NCBI RefSeq assembly: GCF_003591655.1
Contig: NZ_QVRA01000007.1
Span: 124,001 to 188,000 of the forward strand
Origin: Sphingobium terrigena
GTDB lineage: Bacteria; Pseudomonadota; Alphaproteobacteria; Sphingomonadales; Sphingomonadaceae
DNA: 64,000 bases
Direction of reading: 5' to 3'
Below, one piece after another: positions 44,150 through 54,300 of the stretch (its first letter is position 1; the number at the start of each line of letters is the position of its first letter). The notes below the pieces were generated by a model, which did not search any database, was not told the DNA's origin, and saw only the letters and a program-made list of their open reading frames with translations. Made by a program: the position numbers and the translations under genes.

Positions 44150-46573
44150 TCATGATCGGCAGCACTTTTTGTATTTTTTGCCGCTGCCGCAAGGACAAGG
44201 CGAATTGACGCCAATCTTCCCCGCTGCTCTTGCGTTGGCCAGCCTAACTCGCCTCAATTTCTGACCTTCTATGTGTGCGAGCACGACGCTGGCTGGCGCG
44301 ATACCCGAAAGGCTGACGTGCTGCCAGTGGACGTCTCGCAGTACGGAATCCGCATCGTATTCCAGTTCGATTAGAAATCGGCATTCTTCGCCATTCGCAG
44401 CGACCAATGACCTGACATATTCAAGCGCCTTGTTTGCATCTCGCGGCACCGCCTGAGAGGACGTGCAAACTGAAAACGGCTGCTCACCGGAGAACATGAG
44501 CGGGCGCTGTCGGCCAAGGCGTATGTTGCCCTCTAGCTGATTTTCGATCCCATCCGCTACGGAAGCACGGAGTTCGCCGCCCGCGTCGAGAAGAAAACTT
44601 GCAGCTTGAGAGCGCCCCAATTTGTCTGACCGAGCCAGCACCTCGACAATCTCCGCAATTCGGTCTGGCATCTCCTGACGGGGCAGAATCGGTGTCTCGC
44701 CATACGCGATGCTGGCATAAAACTCGTCGACCGGGGTCCGAAACCCGTTAAAATTCAACTTGTCCTTGGGCGCAAATTCCGACGCAAACTGCGCGTAATT
44801 GTTCTGCGCCAGATAGAGACCGAAATGGTCCACCTCGTCATTGAGGTCGACCCGCTCATTTTGCGCTGCCAACATTCGTTGCTCGACAAAGTGAAGGAAG
44901 GTCAGTGGGTTGTCGAACAGGTCCGCGTAAACTCGCAAATCGTCAATCGACAGTGACCAAACTGGCCGCGCACCGACGTTGATCCCCACAGCCTTGAGGT
45001 GTTGCGCCCGTGCTGCCAGTTCGGTGAACGCATCCAAAGTGATGGCGACGACTGTGACATGCCGAAAATCCGCGCGGCGAATGCGCGCGACCTCGATGCG
45101 GTCATTGTTTGCAATCGCAACCTCTTCTGCGCTTTCAAGATAATCAAGAAATCGCGTTCCCTGCTTTGCAGGCGCTTCGAGCAATCCCTTCAACGATGAT
45201 AGGTGGGCTTCCAGGTCGGTGGCGGGTGATGTGTAGGTGAATGCGCCTGCCTTAACCTCAATGACAAAGAGATGGTCATCATAGATTATGAGGCCGTCGC
45301 ATTCATGCCATTGCGGCTTTCCCGCGCCCGATTTCCAGAGATAGTTGACCGCATCGAACCTTCGCATTCCCGGTAACAGCTTGGCGAAATAGGCGAATGG
45401 CAGCTCTTCCGTCACAGCCTTCTGACGAGAATTCCATGTCTCCCGATAGGATGGCTCCAATCGGCAAACGATCCGCTGTAATGCCCGATAGATGTTGTCG
45501 AACAGGCTCCACATGTCGAAACAGAGCGCCCGATCATCCAATCGGATAAAAGGGCGCAGCATCGTCGGCCAGATACGCAGGGGCCAACCAGCAAATTTAC
45601 CGGGCGCCAAGAAGCTGCCCTCTTCGCCGGGGTTCCAAGTCAGTTCATTTACCAGAGCGGCTGGCAGACTGGTGATCTTTGCAATGTCGAACAGATCAAC
45701 TCCAACCACTTCACCCATCACGGAGTCTCGCTGCGCAGCAAGATCGGGATCGTCCCACAATTTCTCTCGAAGTGCCTCGATGGTGTCGATTCCCGGCAGT
45801 TCGGCAAGCTTCTCCATGCGCTCCACGCTGTCGATTTGGAATTGCTTCATAGCCAGCATCGCTTCCCCCGCGCCGCTCGTCAGCTTGACGAGGATCTTGT
45901 CAAATTCGGCGACAAGGGTCGGAGCATCGATTCCAAAGAGGCGTTCAAAGACGTCCGAGTGCGGTGCCAACAGGTCAGCCAACGCAATTCGCTCGTGGGG
46001 TTGATAGCGTTCGCCGCGCACATGCATCCACATACCTTCGGCGCGGAAGCGAAACTCTTCGAGCGCCATGTCCAGATTGGGATCGGCTGTCTTGCGGGTT
46101 GCTGTCAGGCAAGATTGATAGTTTATGGTGATTTGCTCAAACAAGCGGCGAATGTCCAATTGGAGCGTTGCCCAGTCCTCGTCGGTGAGTTCTTTCGCTT
46201 GGCTTACAGCAGGCGGAACTGCTGCGACCATGCTCTGAACATAGTCGATCATACGAAGTGCGCCCGCTTCCTCCACATCCGCGCTTCCTGCGGTGATCGC
46301 AAGCGCGGCGAACTCCCACCAGCCACGATGCAGCAACCGATCAGCGGGCAGACGGGCAATTTGATCGACAATGCGCGCAACGGTCGCGTCAATTTCCGCG
46401 ACAACTTGGGGAAACTGCTCGACCATGCGTGCTTGCATTGCTTGATGTTGTGATTCGGTCAGACGAGAGCGCATCACCATCGTGTTGCCAAACCGCGCCA
46501 TTTCTAATGGTCCGGACGCGAAATAATCGTCCGGCTTTGGCCCCGTGACGCCACTTTTCCTACGTTTGCCCAT
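44150..46573 (-). CDS. Large PD-(D/E)XK nuclease-like protein with C-terminal SEC-C motif
   Basis: I do not recognise a named family for the whole 807-residue protein. The first 400 residues are largely helical. A core at about 421-445 reads ECDGLIIYDDHLFVIEVKAG, with D426, E439 and K441 spaced as in PD-(D/E)XK nucleases (including NERD-like ones). Residues 793-805 are CPCGSGKKYKKCC, a complete SEC-C zinc motif. G+C is visibly lower than in flanking genes, and the gene lies between tRNA-Lys and modB. ATG at 46573 (MGKRRKSG) is chosen over an in-frame start at 46795 that would run through noncoding DNA. A role in defence against foreign DNA is inference. Confidence 0.72.
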   Translation of the reverse strand: MGKRRKSGVTGPKPDDYFASGPLEMARFGNTMVMRSRLTESQHQAMQARMVEQFPQVVAEIDATVARIVDQIARLPADRLLHRGWWEFAALAITAGSADVEEAGALRMIDYVQSMVAAVPPAVSQAKELTDEDWATLQLDIRRLFEQITINYQSCLTATRKTADPNLDMALEEFRFRAEGMWMHVRGERYQPHERIALADLLAPHSDVFERLFGIDAPTLVAEFDKILVKLTSGAGEAMLAMKQFQIDSVERMEKLAELPGIDTIEALREKLWDDPDLAAQRDSVMGEVVGVDLFDIAKITSLPAALVNELTWNPGEEGSFLAPGKFAGWPLRIWPTMLRPFIRLDDRALCFDMWSLFDNIYRALQRIVCRLEPSYRETWNSRQKAVTEELPFAYFAKLLPGMRRFDAVNYLWKSGAGKPQWHECDGLIIYDDHLFVIEVKAGAFTYTSPATDLEAHLSSLKGLLEAPAKQGTRFLDYLESAEEVAIANNDRIEVARIRRADFRHVTVVAITLDAFTELAARAQHLKAVGINVGARPVWSLSIDDLRVYADLFDNPLTFLHFVEQRMLAAQNERVDLNDEVDHFGLYLAQNNYAQFASEFAPKDKLNFNGFRTPVDEFYASIAYGETPILPRQEMPDRIAEIVEVLARSDKLGRSQAASFLLDAGGELRASVADGIENQLEGNIRLGRQRPLMFSGEQPFSVCTSSQAVPRDANKALEYVRSLVAANGEECRFLIELEYDADSVLRDVHWQHVSLSGIAPASVVLAHIEGQKLRRVRLANARAAGKIGVNSPCPCGSGKKYKKCCRS

Positions 46574-46701
46574 CGTGCCTAACGCCCCCCTGCCGCAAAA
46601 CCTATCGAGTGGCGTGCCCCATTTGTTCTTGAATTGGAATATCGTTGGGGAGGGAGGGTGTGGGTTCTTTTCAAAGCCCATCGCTTGTGTGAGGAAGCGA
46701 T

Positions 46702-46947
46702 ATGTTCGAGATATCCGGCGAAGAAATACAGCGGCTTGATGACGTCCAGTTGCGCACGCTAGTCGCTCGCTTGGCAATCGCTGAACTAAACGCAAAGGCG
46801 CTTTCCGTGGCCTGCTGCCGGTTTGGTGGACACCGAGATAGGCTCAATCAGGCTACACCAGATTCCCCTTCCAAATTTTGGAAGATGTGTTTTGCAGTCT
46901 CCTCGTCCGAGCGCGCCATTCCGAAACAGTCAAACTGCTTCCCCTGA
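46702..46947 (+). pseudogene. Truncated N-terminus of a probable large defence-type gene
   Basis: ATG at 46702 with GAGG eight bases upstream starts 81 codons. About 46 of them (MFEISGEEIQRLDDVQLRTL, then VARLAIAELNAKALSVACCR and FGGH) look like the conserved start of large bacterial proteins that continue with a QDAxDGGxDVRV nuclease-like motif and a STAND-type NTPase. Here similarity stops right after FGGHRD and the rest (NQATPDSPSKFWK onward) looks like read-through of unrelated sequence to a stop at 46945. I therefore call a remnant left by a deletion. The family link is from memory of such N-termini. Confidence 0.5.
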
Positions 46948-46984
46948 TGTGTGAGTTTGCCAGTGATACGGCGTCGATCCGCGT
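46848..46984 (-). other. Possible gene scrap on the minus strand
   Basis: Directly downstream of modB, an open minus-strand frame ends at 46848 with ITGKLTHQGKQFDCFGMARS followed by DEETAKHIFQNLEGESGVA. It looks more protein-like than the overlapping plus-strand frame, but has no start of its own, so it could be the tail of a gene whose front was lost. I cannot assign it to a family. The stretch 46574-46701 upstream of the remnant gene holds only its leader. Confidence 0.3.
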
Positions 46985-47686
46985 TTACACCCGATAGCTT
47001 CTGACCCCCGCCCCCATGCGCCGGGCCAGTATTTCGGACAATAGCAGGGCGGTCAGCGACAACAGGATTGATGCGATGGCAAGGCGGGTGACCACGGCTT
47101 CCGCGCCGGGGGCTTGCAGCGCCGCGTAGATGGCGATCGGCAGCGTGCGGGTTTCGCCGGGAATGTCGGATACGAAGGTGATGGTCGCGCCAAATTCGCC
47201 GATCGACCGGGCAAACCCCAATATCACGCCCGCCAGCACGCCGGGCAGGGACAGCGGAAGGGAGATGGTCAGGAACACCCGCAGCGGCCCCGCGCCCAGC
47301 GTCCGCGCCGCGCCTTCCAGTCGTCGGTCCACCGACTCGATCGAGAGGCGGATCGCCCGTACCATCAGCGGCAGGGCCATGATCCCGGCGGCAAGGGCGG
47401 CGCCGGTCCAGCGGAACAGCAAGGTTATGCCGAACCAGTCCGCAAGCCAGCGCCCGACCGGACCGTTCGCGCCGAACAGCAGCAACAGCAGCCAGCCGGT
47501 GACGACCGGCGGCACCACCAGCGGCAGATAGACCAGCGCGTCCAGCAACATCCTGCCGGGGAACTGCCATCGCGCCAATATCCAGGCCAGCGCGAACGCA
47601 ATGGGCAGCATCGCCCCGACCGCAACCGCGCTGACCTTGAGCGACAAGGCGATGATCGGCCAGTAATCGGGCGGCAGGTCCAGCAT
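46985..47686 (-). CDS. modB: Molybdate ABC transporter permease ModB
   Basis: This 233-residue inner-membrane permease has about five hydrophobic segments and the ABC coupling motif ARTLGAGPLRVFLTISLPLS. It also has FARSIGEFGATITFVSDIPG, diagnostic of ModB-type permeases, followed by ETRTLPIAIYAAL. ATG at 47686 (MLDLPPDYWPII) is preferred; the longer frame has no family similarity. It follows modC by 37 bases. The periplasmic binding protein ModA is not encoded nearby. Confidence 0.9.
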   Translation of the reverse strand: MLDLPPDYWPIIALSLKVSAVAVGAMLPIAFALAWILARWQFPGRMLLDALVYLPLVVPPVVTGWLLLLLFGANGPVGRWLADWFGITLLFRWTGAALAAGIMALPLMVRAIRLSIESVDRRLEGAARTLGAGPLRVFLTISLPLSLPGVLAGVILGFARSIGEFGATITFVSDIPGETRTLPIAIYAALQAPGAEAVVTRLAIASILLSLTALLLSEILARRMGAGVRSYRV

Positions 47687-47723
47687 CACGACATGATCCT
47701 GCGCAGGATCTGACTGGCAGCCA

Positions 47724-48407
47724 TCATTCAAAATCCATCTGGACGATGTGCGCGGCAAGGCGCTCCGCCTCCGACAGATCATGGGTGACATACAGGATCG
47801 GCACGCCCACTTCGTCCCGCAACCGTTCGACCAACTGCAATATGTCGGCGCGCCGAGCGCGGTCGATCGATGCCAGCGGCTCGTCCATCAACAGGCAGGA
47901 CGGGCGCGTCAGCAAGGCACGGCCAATCGCCACCCGCTGCGCCTCCCCCATCGACAGGGTCGATGGCCAGCGATCGAGCAGCGATGCAATGCCAAGGAAG
48001 CGGGCCATCTCCTCCAGCGCGTCGGCTGCATCGGGCAAGTGACGGATACCGTAGAGGAGGTTGCCACGGACCCGCAGGTGCGGGAAAAGCCGGGCATCCT
48101 GAAAGATATAGCCCAGATGCCGATGTTCGGGTGCGACATTGATGCCCAGCGCGCCGTCGAACAGCGTCACGTTCCGCACATGAATATGCCCGCCATCGGG
48201 CCGCAACAGTCCGGCGACCATGTTGAGTATCGTCGTCTTGCCCACCCCCGACGGGCCGGACAGGGCGGTAACCCCCGGCCCGGCATCGACCCGGCACGCG
48301 ATCCGCCGATCACCAAGGCTGCGCCAGATGTCGATGCGGAATGTCGACGCGGTCGAAGGCGGCGTTGGATCGGGACGGGCTGTCACAGTGGGTTGGGAAA
48401 GGGACAT
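47724..48407 (-). CDS. modC: Molybdate ABC transporter ATPase ModC (short form)
   Basis: This 227-residue ATPase has Walker A GPSGVGKTTILNMVAGL, Walker B CLLMDEPLASID and the switch histidine in YVTHD. The ABC signature reads LSMGEAQRVAIGRALL, where LSGGE is usual; the second position glycine is replaced by methionine. The protein ends after the ATPase domain, without the C-terminal Mop/TOBE molybdate-sensing domain of E. coli ModC. Adjacent modB with ModB-type motifs supports the molybdate/tungstate assignment. Confidence 0.83.
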   Translation of the reverse strand: MSLSQPTVTARPDPTPPSTASTFRIDIWRSLGDRRIACRVDAGPGVTALSGPSGVGKTTILNMVAGLLRPDGGHIHVRNVTLFDGALGINVAPEHRHLGYIFQDARLFPHLRVRGNLLYGIRHLPDAADALEEMARFLGIASLLDRWPSTLSMGEAQRVAIGRALLTRPSCLLMDEPLASIDRARRADILQLVERLRDEVGVPILYVTHDLSEAERLAAHIVQMDFE

Positions 48408-48497
48408 CGCGGCCCTTGTGCCCCGATCCTGTCCAGCGATGCAAGCGCGCAACGATGGCGCAGGACAATCCATCAAGACGTCAACATGGCATCCCGA

Positions 48498-49277
48498 TCA
48501 GCCGGGCGCGGCGGCCGAACCCGCCAGCAGGCCACCATCGATATGCACTTCCGAGCCGGTCATATAGGTCGCCTCGTCCGACGCCAGCATCACCGCAATC
48601 GTCGCGACCTCATCGGGCGTTCCGAACCGCTTGAGCGGCGCATCAGCCACCATAGCCGCCATCCTCGCGTCCCGGTCCGGGCCATCGCCGATCATGGTTT
48701 CCCACATCGGCGTCAGGATCGCGGCGGGATGAATCGAGTTGCAGCGGATTCGCCATCCCTGCTGCGCGCAATAGAGCGCTACCGACTTGCTATGGTTACG
48801 GATCGCCGCCTTGGACGAGGCATAGGCGGCGGCCAGCGGAATGCCCACCAGCCCCGATCGCGACGACATGTTGATGATCGATCCAGTGCCATGCGCCTTC
48901 ATCGCGCCGATCGCATAGCGGCACCCCAGAAATGTGCCGTCCAGATTGATCCGGTGGACACCCTGCCAGTCGGCCAGCGTCGTATGTTCAGGATCATGGG
49001 CGACCCGGCCATGCTCGAACCCGGTCACGCCCGCATTGTTGACCATGACATCGATCGTCGGGACAGAGTCGGCCAGGCGCAGCCAGTCCGCCTCCTCCCG
49101 CACGTCGAGCGCGATGAACCGGCAGCCGATTTCCGACGCGGCAGCAGCCCCCGCTTCCTCGTCAATATCGGTCAGGATGACGGTGGCGCCTTCGTCATGG
49201 AAACGCGCCGCGATCGCATGGCCAATGCCGCGCGCAGCGCCGGTGACGACGCAAATCTTCTTGTTCAATTTGTGCAT
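48498..49277 (-). CDS. Short-chain dehydrogenase/reductase
   Basis: This 259-residue classical SDR has the cofactor motif [11 protein letters not shown] near the N-terminus, DIDE after the second strand (favouring NAD), VNNAGVTG, and the catalytic YASSK. The C-terminus shows the common [16 protein letters not shown] end after EVHIDGG. Its substrate is unknown; similar enzymes act on steroids, cyclic alcohols or sugars. It precedes modC by about 90 bases on the same strand, probably by chance. Confidence 0.88.
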   Translation of the reverse strand: MHKLNKKICVVTGAARGIGHAIAARFHDEGATVILTDIDEEAGAAAASEIGCRFIALDVREEADWLRLADSVPTIDVMVNNAGVTGFEHGRVAHDPEHTTLADWQGVHRINLDGTFLGCRYAIGAMKAHGTGSIINMSSRSGLVGIPLAAAYASSKAAIRNHSKSVALYCAQQGWRIRCNSIHPAAILTPMWETMIGDGPDRDARMAAMVADAPLKRFGTPDEVATIAVMLASDEATYMTGSEVHIDGGLLAGSAAAPG

Positions 49278-49413
49278 GATGATCTCGAAACAGAGCCAGA
49301 AGGGCGGATTGCTCCGCTACTATTTGTCGTGCCGCTTCAGCGGTTACGCTGGTTCATTTCGATGACTCCTTACATCATCCAGCCTAGGCCGATCGCCCGA
49401 TCGGCGCAACAGC

Positions 49414-49914
49414 CTATGGCCGGGCATCCCCCACCACCCGCCGCTCATGCTCGATCAGCCATGTCTTGGCCGCCAGTCCGCCCGCAAAACCGGTCAGCGC
49501 GCCATTGCTGCCCACCACCCGGTGGCAGGGCGCAATGATCGAGATCGGGTTGCGGCCATTGGCGGCCCCCACCGCGCGCGATGCGGTCGGCTGGCCGATC
49601 GCGCTGGCAATCGCGCCATAGCTGCGTGTCTCCCCGAACGGGATCGCCAGCAGCGCGGCCCAGACCCGTTGCTGAAAAGCCGTCCCCCGGAAATCGAGCG
49701 GCAAGTCGAACTGCTGCCGCACCCCCGCGAAATAGTCCGCCAGTTGCGCGGCGGTCTGCCGCAGGATCGGATGATCGGGCCGCTCGCCTGTCGCGGGCAG
49801 GCGCACCCGCGCAGGATCATCCTCTTCCCACAGGACAGCGACCAGCCCGGCGTCGCTGGCCACCAAAGTCAATATGCCGACGGGCGAGGGAAACAGGGTC
49901 GTGGCAAGGGTCAT
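49414..49914 (-). CDS. ogt: Methylated-DNA--protein-cysteine methyltransferase
   Basis: This 166-residue suicide repair enzyme removes alkyl groups from O6-alkylguanine. The acceptor-cysteine motif is IAPCHRVVGSNG with Cys130, and FQQRVWAALLAIPFGETRSYG matches the DNA-binding region of the family. Length fits Ogt rather than Ada. ATG at 49914 (MTLATTLFPSPVG) is chosen over an in-frame ATG 12 codons earlier. Confidence 0.94.
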   Translation of the reverse strand: MTLATTLFPSPVGILTLVASDAGLVAVLWEEDDPARVRLPATGERPDHPILRQTAAQLADYFAGVRQQFDLPLDFRGTAFQQRVWAALLAIPFGETRSYGAIASAIGQPTASRAVGAANGRNPISIIAPCHRVVGSNGALTGFAGGLAAKTWLIEHERRVVGDARP

Positions 49915-49994
49915 GGAACAGTCTCCAAAATCTCCTGCCCCGTATAGCAAGGGACGGGCCAGCGCACCTCCCGCCCCTTGCGATCAAAGCCGCC

Positions 49995-51395
49995 TTATTT
50001 CAGCCCGCCACCCATCGCGCGATACAGCTCGACCATGTTGGTAGCACGGGTCAGCCGCGTTGCCAGCAGGCTTTGCTCCGCCGTGGACAGCGCCCGCTGC
50101 GAATCCAGCGTCGTCAGGAAGGGATCGACCCCGGCACGAAAACGGGCGTCCGACAGCGTATAGGCGACCCGTGCCGCATCGCGCTGCGACGTCTGCGCCT
50201 CCAACTGCTGGCTCATCGTCCCGCGCCGCGCCAGCGCATCGGCTACTTCGCGGAAACCGGTCTGGACGCTCTTTTCATAAGTCGCCAGCATCGCATCATA
50301 GGTCGCCTTGGCATAGGCTAGATTGCCCTTATTCTTGCCGAAGTCGAAGATCGGCAGCGATGCCGACGGCGCGACCGACCAGAATTGGCTGCCCGACCCG
50401 AACAGGTTGGACAGGCCCAGGCTCAACGATCCGAACGCAGCGGTCAGCGAGATATTGGGGAAGAAGGCCGCCCGCGCCGCGCCGATATTGGCGTTGGCGC
50501 TGCGCAACTGATGCTCCGCGGCCGCAATATCGGGCCGCCGCAACAATACGTCCGACGCGATGTCAGCGGGCAGATTGTCGATCGTCGCACCGGCTGGCGG
50601 CAAAGCATCGGGCAGATCGCTGGCCGCGACGGTCGTGCCCGCCAGCAGGTTCAGCGCATTCTGGTCCTGCGCCACCAAAGTCAGCGTCTCGGCAATCGTC
50701 GATCGCGCTGCATCATAGCTGGTCTGCGCCTGCCGCACTTCCAGTTCCGACGCGATCCCCTTGGCAAAGCGCGCGCGGTTCAGCTCCAGCGTCTTGCCGA
50801 ACGCAGCTTCCAGATCGCGGGCGATGCGCAACCGTTCCTGGTCCGCCGCCATGGTCAGCCAGGCATTGGCCACCTCCGCAACCAGTGCGGTCTGCGCCGC
50901 GTTGCGGGTTTCGACACTGGCGAAATATTGCTCCTGCGCCGCCTTGCTCAGATTACGGACCCGACCGAACAGGTCGATTTCCCAGGCCGAAATGCCGACC
51001 TGCGCCTGATAAATGTCGGTCCGGCCCGACCCGGCAAGCGAAAAGGGCGAATCCTGATAGGTTGCGTTGCCGCCTGCCGCGACTGTCGGCAGCAAGTCGG
51101 CCCGCTGCACCTTATATTGCGCCCGCGCCTGTTCGACATTGGCCAGCGTAACGCGCAGGTCGCGATTATTCGCCAGCGCGGTTTCGATCACCCGCGTCAG
51201 CCGGGCGTCGGTGAAGAAATCGCGCCAGGCGGTGTCCGCCGGGACGATCGCCGCCCCGTCTGCCGCGCCATAGGCCGGTCCCTGCGGACTGGTCGCCGGC
51301 ACCGGCAATACGGGCCGCACATATTTGGGAGCCATGTCGCAGGCGGCCAGCGCCAGCGACAGGGTGATGGCGCCCAGCGCCTTGATGTTACGCAT
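49995..51395 (-). CDS. RND efflux outer-membrane channel, NodT/OprM family
   Basis: This 466-residue outer-membrane lipoprotein channel (TolC-like) has a signal peptide with lipobox LALAACDMAP, and two repeats rich in long helices and short strands, ending in LYRAMGGGLK. It is last in a three-gene efflux operon, three bases after the pump gene, and completes the tripartite export path. The channel is expected to be a trimer spanning the outer membrane and periplasm. Confidence 0.93.
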   Translation of the reverse strand: MRNIKALGAITLSLALAACDMAPKYVRPVLPVPATSPQGPAYGAADGAAIVPADTAWRDFFTDARLTRVIETALANNRDLRVTLANVEQARAQYKVQRADLLPTVAAGGNATYQDSPFSLAGSGRTDIYQAQVGISAWEIDLFGRVRNLSKAAQEQYFASVETRNAAQTALVAEVANAWLTMAADQERLRIARDLEAAFGKTLELNRARFAKGIASELEVRQAQTSYDAARSTIAETLTLVAQDQNALNLLAGTTVAASDLPDALPPAGATIDNLPADIASDVLLRRPDIAAAEHQLRSANANIGAARAAFFPNISLTAAFGSLSLGLSNLFGSGSQFWSVAPSASLPIFDFGKNKGNLAYAKATYDAMLATYEKSVQTGFREVADALARRGTMSQQLEAQTSQRDAARVAYTLSDARFRAGVDPFLTTLDSQRALSTAEQSLLATRLTRATNMVELYRAMGGGLK

Positions 51396-51398
51396 CTT

Positions 51399-54300
51399 TT
51401 ATGCCTCCTGCGGCGCGGCAGGCGGTGCCTGCTCATGGGCCGCATCATGGGTCTTATGTTCCCGGAACAGCCGCTTCACCACAGTGAAAAATACCGGCAC
51501 GAAGAAGATGGCCAGCACGGTCGCCGACAGCATCCCGCCGACCACGGCCCAGCCGATCGCATTCTGGCCACCGGCCCCTGCCCCGGACGATACTGCCAGC
51601 GGCAGCACGCCAAAGATGAAGGCGAAGCTGGTCATCAGGATCGGCCGCAGCCGCAGCTTGCCCGCTTCCAGCGCCGCCGCAGCGGGCGACATGCCCTCGC
51701 GCATCTTCTCCTCGGCAAATTCCACGATCAGGATCGCATTCTTCGCCGACACGCCGATCGTGGTGATCAGGCCGACCTGGAGGTAGATGTCATTGTTCAG
51801 CCCCGCCAGCGTCGCCGCGATGACCGCGCCCAGCACGCCCAGTGGCACCACCAGCAGCACCGCAATCGGCACCGACCAGCTTTCATAGAGCGCGGCAAGG
51901 CACAGGAACACGATCAGCATCGACAGCGCATAGACATAGGGCGCCTGCCCGCCGGACGTGCGTTCCTCATAGGAAATGCCGTTCCAGCTATAGCCGATGC
52001 CAGCAGGCAATTTGGCGGCATATTCCTCCATTGCCTGCATCGCGTCGCCGCTCGATACGCCAGGTGCAGGCGCGCCCATGATGTTCATCGACGGCACGCC
52101 GTTGAACCGTTCCAGCCGGGCCGGTCCCTGCGTCCATTCCGTCGTGGCGAAGGAGGAAAGGGGTGCCATGACGCCGCTGCTGCCGCGAACATGCAACGCC
52201 CCGATGGACTCAGGCGTCGTGCGGAACGGCGCATCCGCCTGCACGAACACGCGCTTCACCCGATCGCGGTCAATGAAGTCATTGACGTAGCTGCTGCCCA
52301 AATTGGTGCTGATCGTGTCGTTGACGTCCGCCTGGGCGATACCCAGCGCACCCGCCGCCGCCTGATCGACGGTCAGCTTCAACTGCGGCGTATCTTCCAG
52401 ACCGTTAGGCCGCACCTGCGCCAGCCGTTTGTCGGCCATCGCCATGCCCAGCAACTGGTTGCGCGCCTCCAGCAGCTTTTCATGGCCGACATTGCCCTGA
52501 TCCAGCAGCTGGAAGTCGAAACCCGACGCATTGCCCAGTTCCTGCACGGCTGGCGGCACGAAGGCGATCACCATGGCGGACGAGATTTTGTGCAGGGCGG
52601 CGTTGGCGCGCTGCGCCACGGCCATGACGCTGTTGTCATGCCCCTTGCGCAGCTTCCAATCTTTCATCCGCACAAAGGCGATGCCAACATTCTGTCCCTG
52701 CCCGACGAAGCCGAAGCCGGAAATGGTGAATACCGCCGCGACATTCTTGGACTCGTCCTTCAGATAATAGTCGCGCACCCGGTCGAGCGTCCGCTCGGTT
52801 TCCTCGATAGTCGCGCCGGATGGCAGCGAAATCTGGTTGATGATGCGCCCCTGATCCTCTTCGGGCAGGAAGCCGCTCGGCAGGCGCAGGAAGATAACGG
52901 CCATGCCGACCGTGACCAGGCCAAAGACCAGCATGGTCCTGCCCCAGCGCCGCTCGACCTTCTCCACGCCCTGCCCATAACGCACCACGCCCTTGTCGAA
53001 CGTCCGGTTGAACCAGCCAAAAAAGCCCTTTTGCGTCGCATGGTCATGCTTGGCGGGTTTCAGGATGGTGGCGCACAGGGCCGGTGTCAGGACCAGCGCA
53101 ACCAGCACCGACAGGATCATCGAGGATACGATGGTGATCGAAAATTGGCGGAAGATGACGCCAGTGGAACCACCGAAGAAGGCCATCGGCAGGAACACCG
53201 CGGACAGGACAAGCCCGATGCCGATCAGCGCACCGCTGATCTCGTCCATCGACTTTTTGGCCGCTTCCTTGGGGCTGAGGCCTTCATCCTGAATCAGCCG
53301 CTCGACATTTTCGACGACGACGATGGCGTCATCGACCAGCAGGCCGATCGCCAGCACCATGCCGAACAATGTCAGCGTGTTGATGGTAAAGCCCGCGACA
53401 TGCAGGATGGCTAGCGATCCCAGCAGCACGACCGGCACGGCGATGGTGGGGATCAGGGTCGCGCGCCAGTTCTGGAGGAACAGGAACATCACGACGAACA
53501 CCAGCAACACCGCCTCGACCAGCGTGTGGATGACCTGTTCGACCGACAATTTCACAAAGGTCGAATTGTCGACCGGGAAGTCATATTTGACCCAGCTCGG
53601 AAAATTCTTCGACAGCGCATCAATTTGCGCCTTCACGTCCGTGACGGTATCTAGCGCGTTGGCACCAGGTGCCAGCTTGATGCCGAAACCGGCCGCCGGA
53701 TGGCCGTTGAACTTGGCACCGAAACTGTAATTTTCCGACCCCAGATCGACCCGCGCGACGTCGGACAACAGGACGACCGACCCATCACTGTTGCTGCGCA
53801 GGCGGATGGCACGAAATTCCTCCGGCGTGCGCAACCGCGACTGGGCGGTGACGGTGGCGTTGAGCGCCTGCCCCTTGGGCGATGGTGTGCCGCCGATCTG
53901 GCCGGCCGACACCTGCGCATTTTGCGCCTGGATCGCGGCCTTCACGTCGCCGGTAGTGACGCCCAGATTGGCCATCTTGTAGGGGTCCAGCCACACCCGC
54001 ATCGCATATTGCGCACCCAGCAACTGGGTATCGCCAACGCCAGTGACTCGGCTGATCGGATCTTGCAGCGATGACGCGATGAAGTCGCCCGCATCCTGCT
54101 GGTCATGGATGCCGTCATCGGCATAGACCGCCATCACCATCAGGAAGCTGGCGGTTGATTTGGTAACGCGCAGCCCCTGTTGCTGCACTTCCTGCGGCAA
54201 GAGCGGGGTGGCCTGCGCCAGCTTGTTCTGCACCTGCACCTGCGCGATGTCCGCGTCGGTGCCCTGCTCGAACGTCAGGGTGATGGTCAGATTGCCTGCG

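Noticed and set aside
46705..46795. Longer N-terminus for the SEC-C gene from a start at 46795
   Set aside because: The added 74 residues are Arg-rich without similarity and overlap the start of the remnant gene on the other strand; MGKRRKSG at 46573 is a more natural beginning.
50385..53414. 1009-codon open frame on the plus strand opposite the RND pump
   Set aside because: It is antisense to a clearly conserved efflux operon; the protein is Arg/His/Gln-rich with no domain, as expected from the complement of high-G+C coding DNA.
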